Shown one piece after another: positions 5,613 to 5,841 of a DNA stretch of 5,841 nt; positions within the stretch are counted from its first letter, which is position 1; each line of letters starts with the position of its first letter. A program made the position numbers and the translations under genes. This DNA is from an uncultured Dysosmobacter sp. (lineage in GTDB: Bacteria; Bacillota; Clostridia; Oscillospirales; Oscillospiraceae). The DNA lies in NCBI GenBank assembly GCA_934636905.1, contig CAKUBJ010000056.1:1-5841 (forward strand), read 5' to 3'. Under the pieces are notes generated by a model. The model did no database searches. It saw nothing but the letters and a program-made list of their open reading frames with translations, and was not told where the DNA came from.

Positions 5613-5841
5613 TTATTTCACCATTTTCACGGCGGCCTCCAGAGCAATCTTCATCATGTTGGTGAAGGCGGTCTGACGGTCGGCGGGGGAGAGTTCCTCG
5701 CCGGTGACCAGATTGTCGGAAATGGAGCAGATGGCCAGGGCCCGCTTGCCGGTGTAGGCGGCGGTGCAGTACAGGGCCGCCGCCTCCATTTCCACCGCCA
5801 TGACGCCCATTTTCTGGAAGCGCATGTTGCGGCCGGCGGCG
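5613..5841 (-). CDS. deoD: DeoD-type purine nucleoside phosphorylase (3' part; gene runs off the right edge)
   Basis: Only the last 75 or so residues are present; the 5' part lies beyond the window. The enzyme splits purine (deoxy)nucleosides with phosphate into the free base and (deoxy)ribose-1-phosphate in the cytoplasm. The visible part carries the hexameric DeoD signature: VEMEAAALY, matching the E. coli Glu179-Met180-Glu181 ribose-contact segment, then SISDN with the catalytic Asp (E. coli Asp204) 25 residues after the first Glu, and ADRQT with the catalytic Arg (Arg217) 13 residues later. Both spacings equal those of E. coli. The C-terminus (MMKIALEAAVKMVK) is also typical. The ATG at 5825 is internal, since the frame stays open upstream with AAGRN. 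It stands immediately upstream of the nucleoside importer on the same strand, which fits a shared salvage role. Confidence 0.93.
   Translation of the reverse strand, partial: AAGRNMRFQKMGVMAVEMEAAALYCTAAYTGKRALAICSISDNLVTGEELSPADRQTAFTNMMKIALEAAVKMVK

Overview
This is an ordinary-looking chromosomal stretch from what is probably a GC-rich, anaerobic Firmicute. The operon layout, the Gram-positive style lipoprotein, the AGGAGG-type ribosome binding sites and the protein flavour fit the Oscillospiraceae (Flavonifractor/Oscillibacter-like). That placement is inference by resemblance; there is no rRNA or other marker in the window. All genes lie on the minus strand, so transcription runs from high to low coordinates.

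Layout in transcription order. The 3' end of a DeoD-type purine nucleoside phosphorylase gene enters at the right edge (to 5613) and is followed by a perfect 16-bp hairpin (5544-5583). A 292-base gap then holds an AT-rich inverted repeat, an extended -10 promoter (5470-5498) and a leader of about 140 nt. Next comes a BMP/PnrA-family substrate-binding lipoprotein (4079-5320), followed at once by a strong intrinsic terminator (4029-4061). A 316-base gap follows, with a weaker promoter candidate and a second leader of about 140 nt. Then come three tightly coupled genes: a double-NBD ABC ATPase with a TTG start (2224-3762), a first BPD_transp_2 permease (1076-2227) and a second one (138-1079). Each permease start overlaps the preceding stop as ATGA. 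The left end (9-108) is a gene-free array of three inverted repeats: a perfect hairpin that probably ends the transcript, an imperfect hairpin and a perfect 32-nt AT-rich palindrome.

How the genes work together. The four transporter genes match the nucleoside importer group typified by Bacillus subtilis yufN-yufO-yufP-yufQ (nupNOPQ) and Lactococcus lactis bmpA-nupABC. A membrane-anchored lipoprotein captures nucleoside outside the cell, the two unlike permeases form the pore, and one tandem ATPase drives import. The phosphorylase next door would split imported purine nucleosides into base and (deoxy)ribose-1-phosphate, giving a salvage cassette. The terminator behind the lipoprotein gene suggests that the binding protein is made in excess over the membrane complex.

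I found no mobile element, CRISPR array, tRNA, rRNA or convincing novel system. The points most worth a second look are non-coding: the repeat array at 9-108, the terminator/promoter arrangement between 3763 and 4078, and the leader and inverted repeat in front of the lipoprotein gene.
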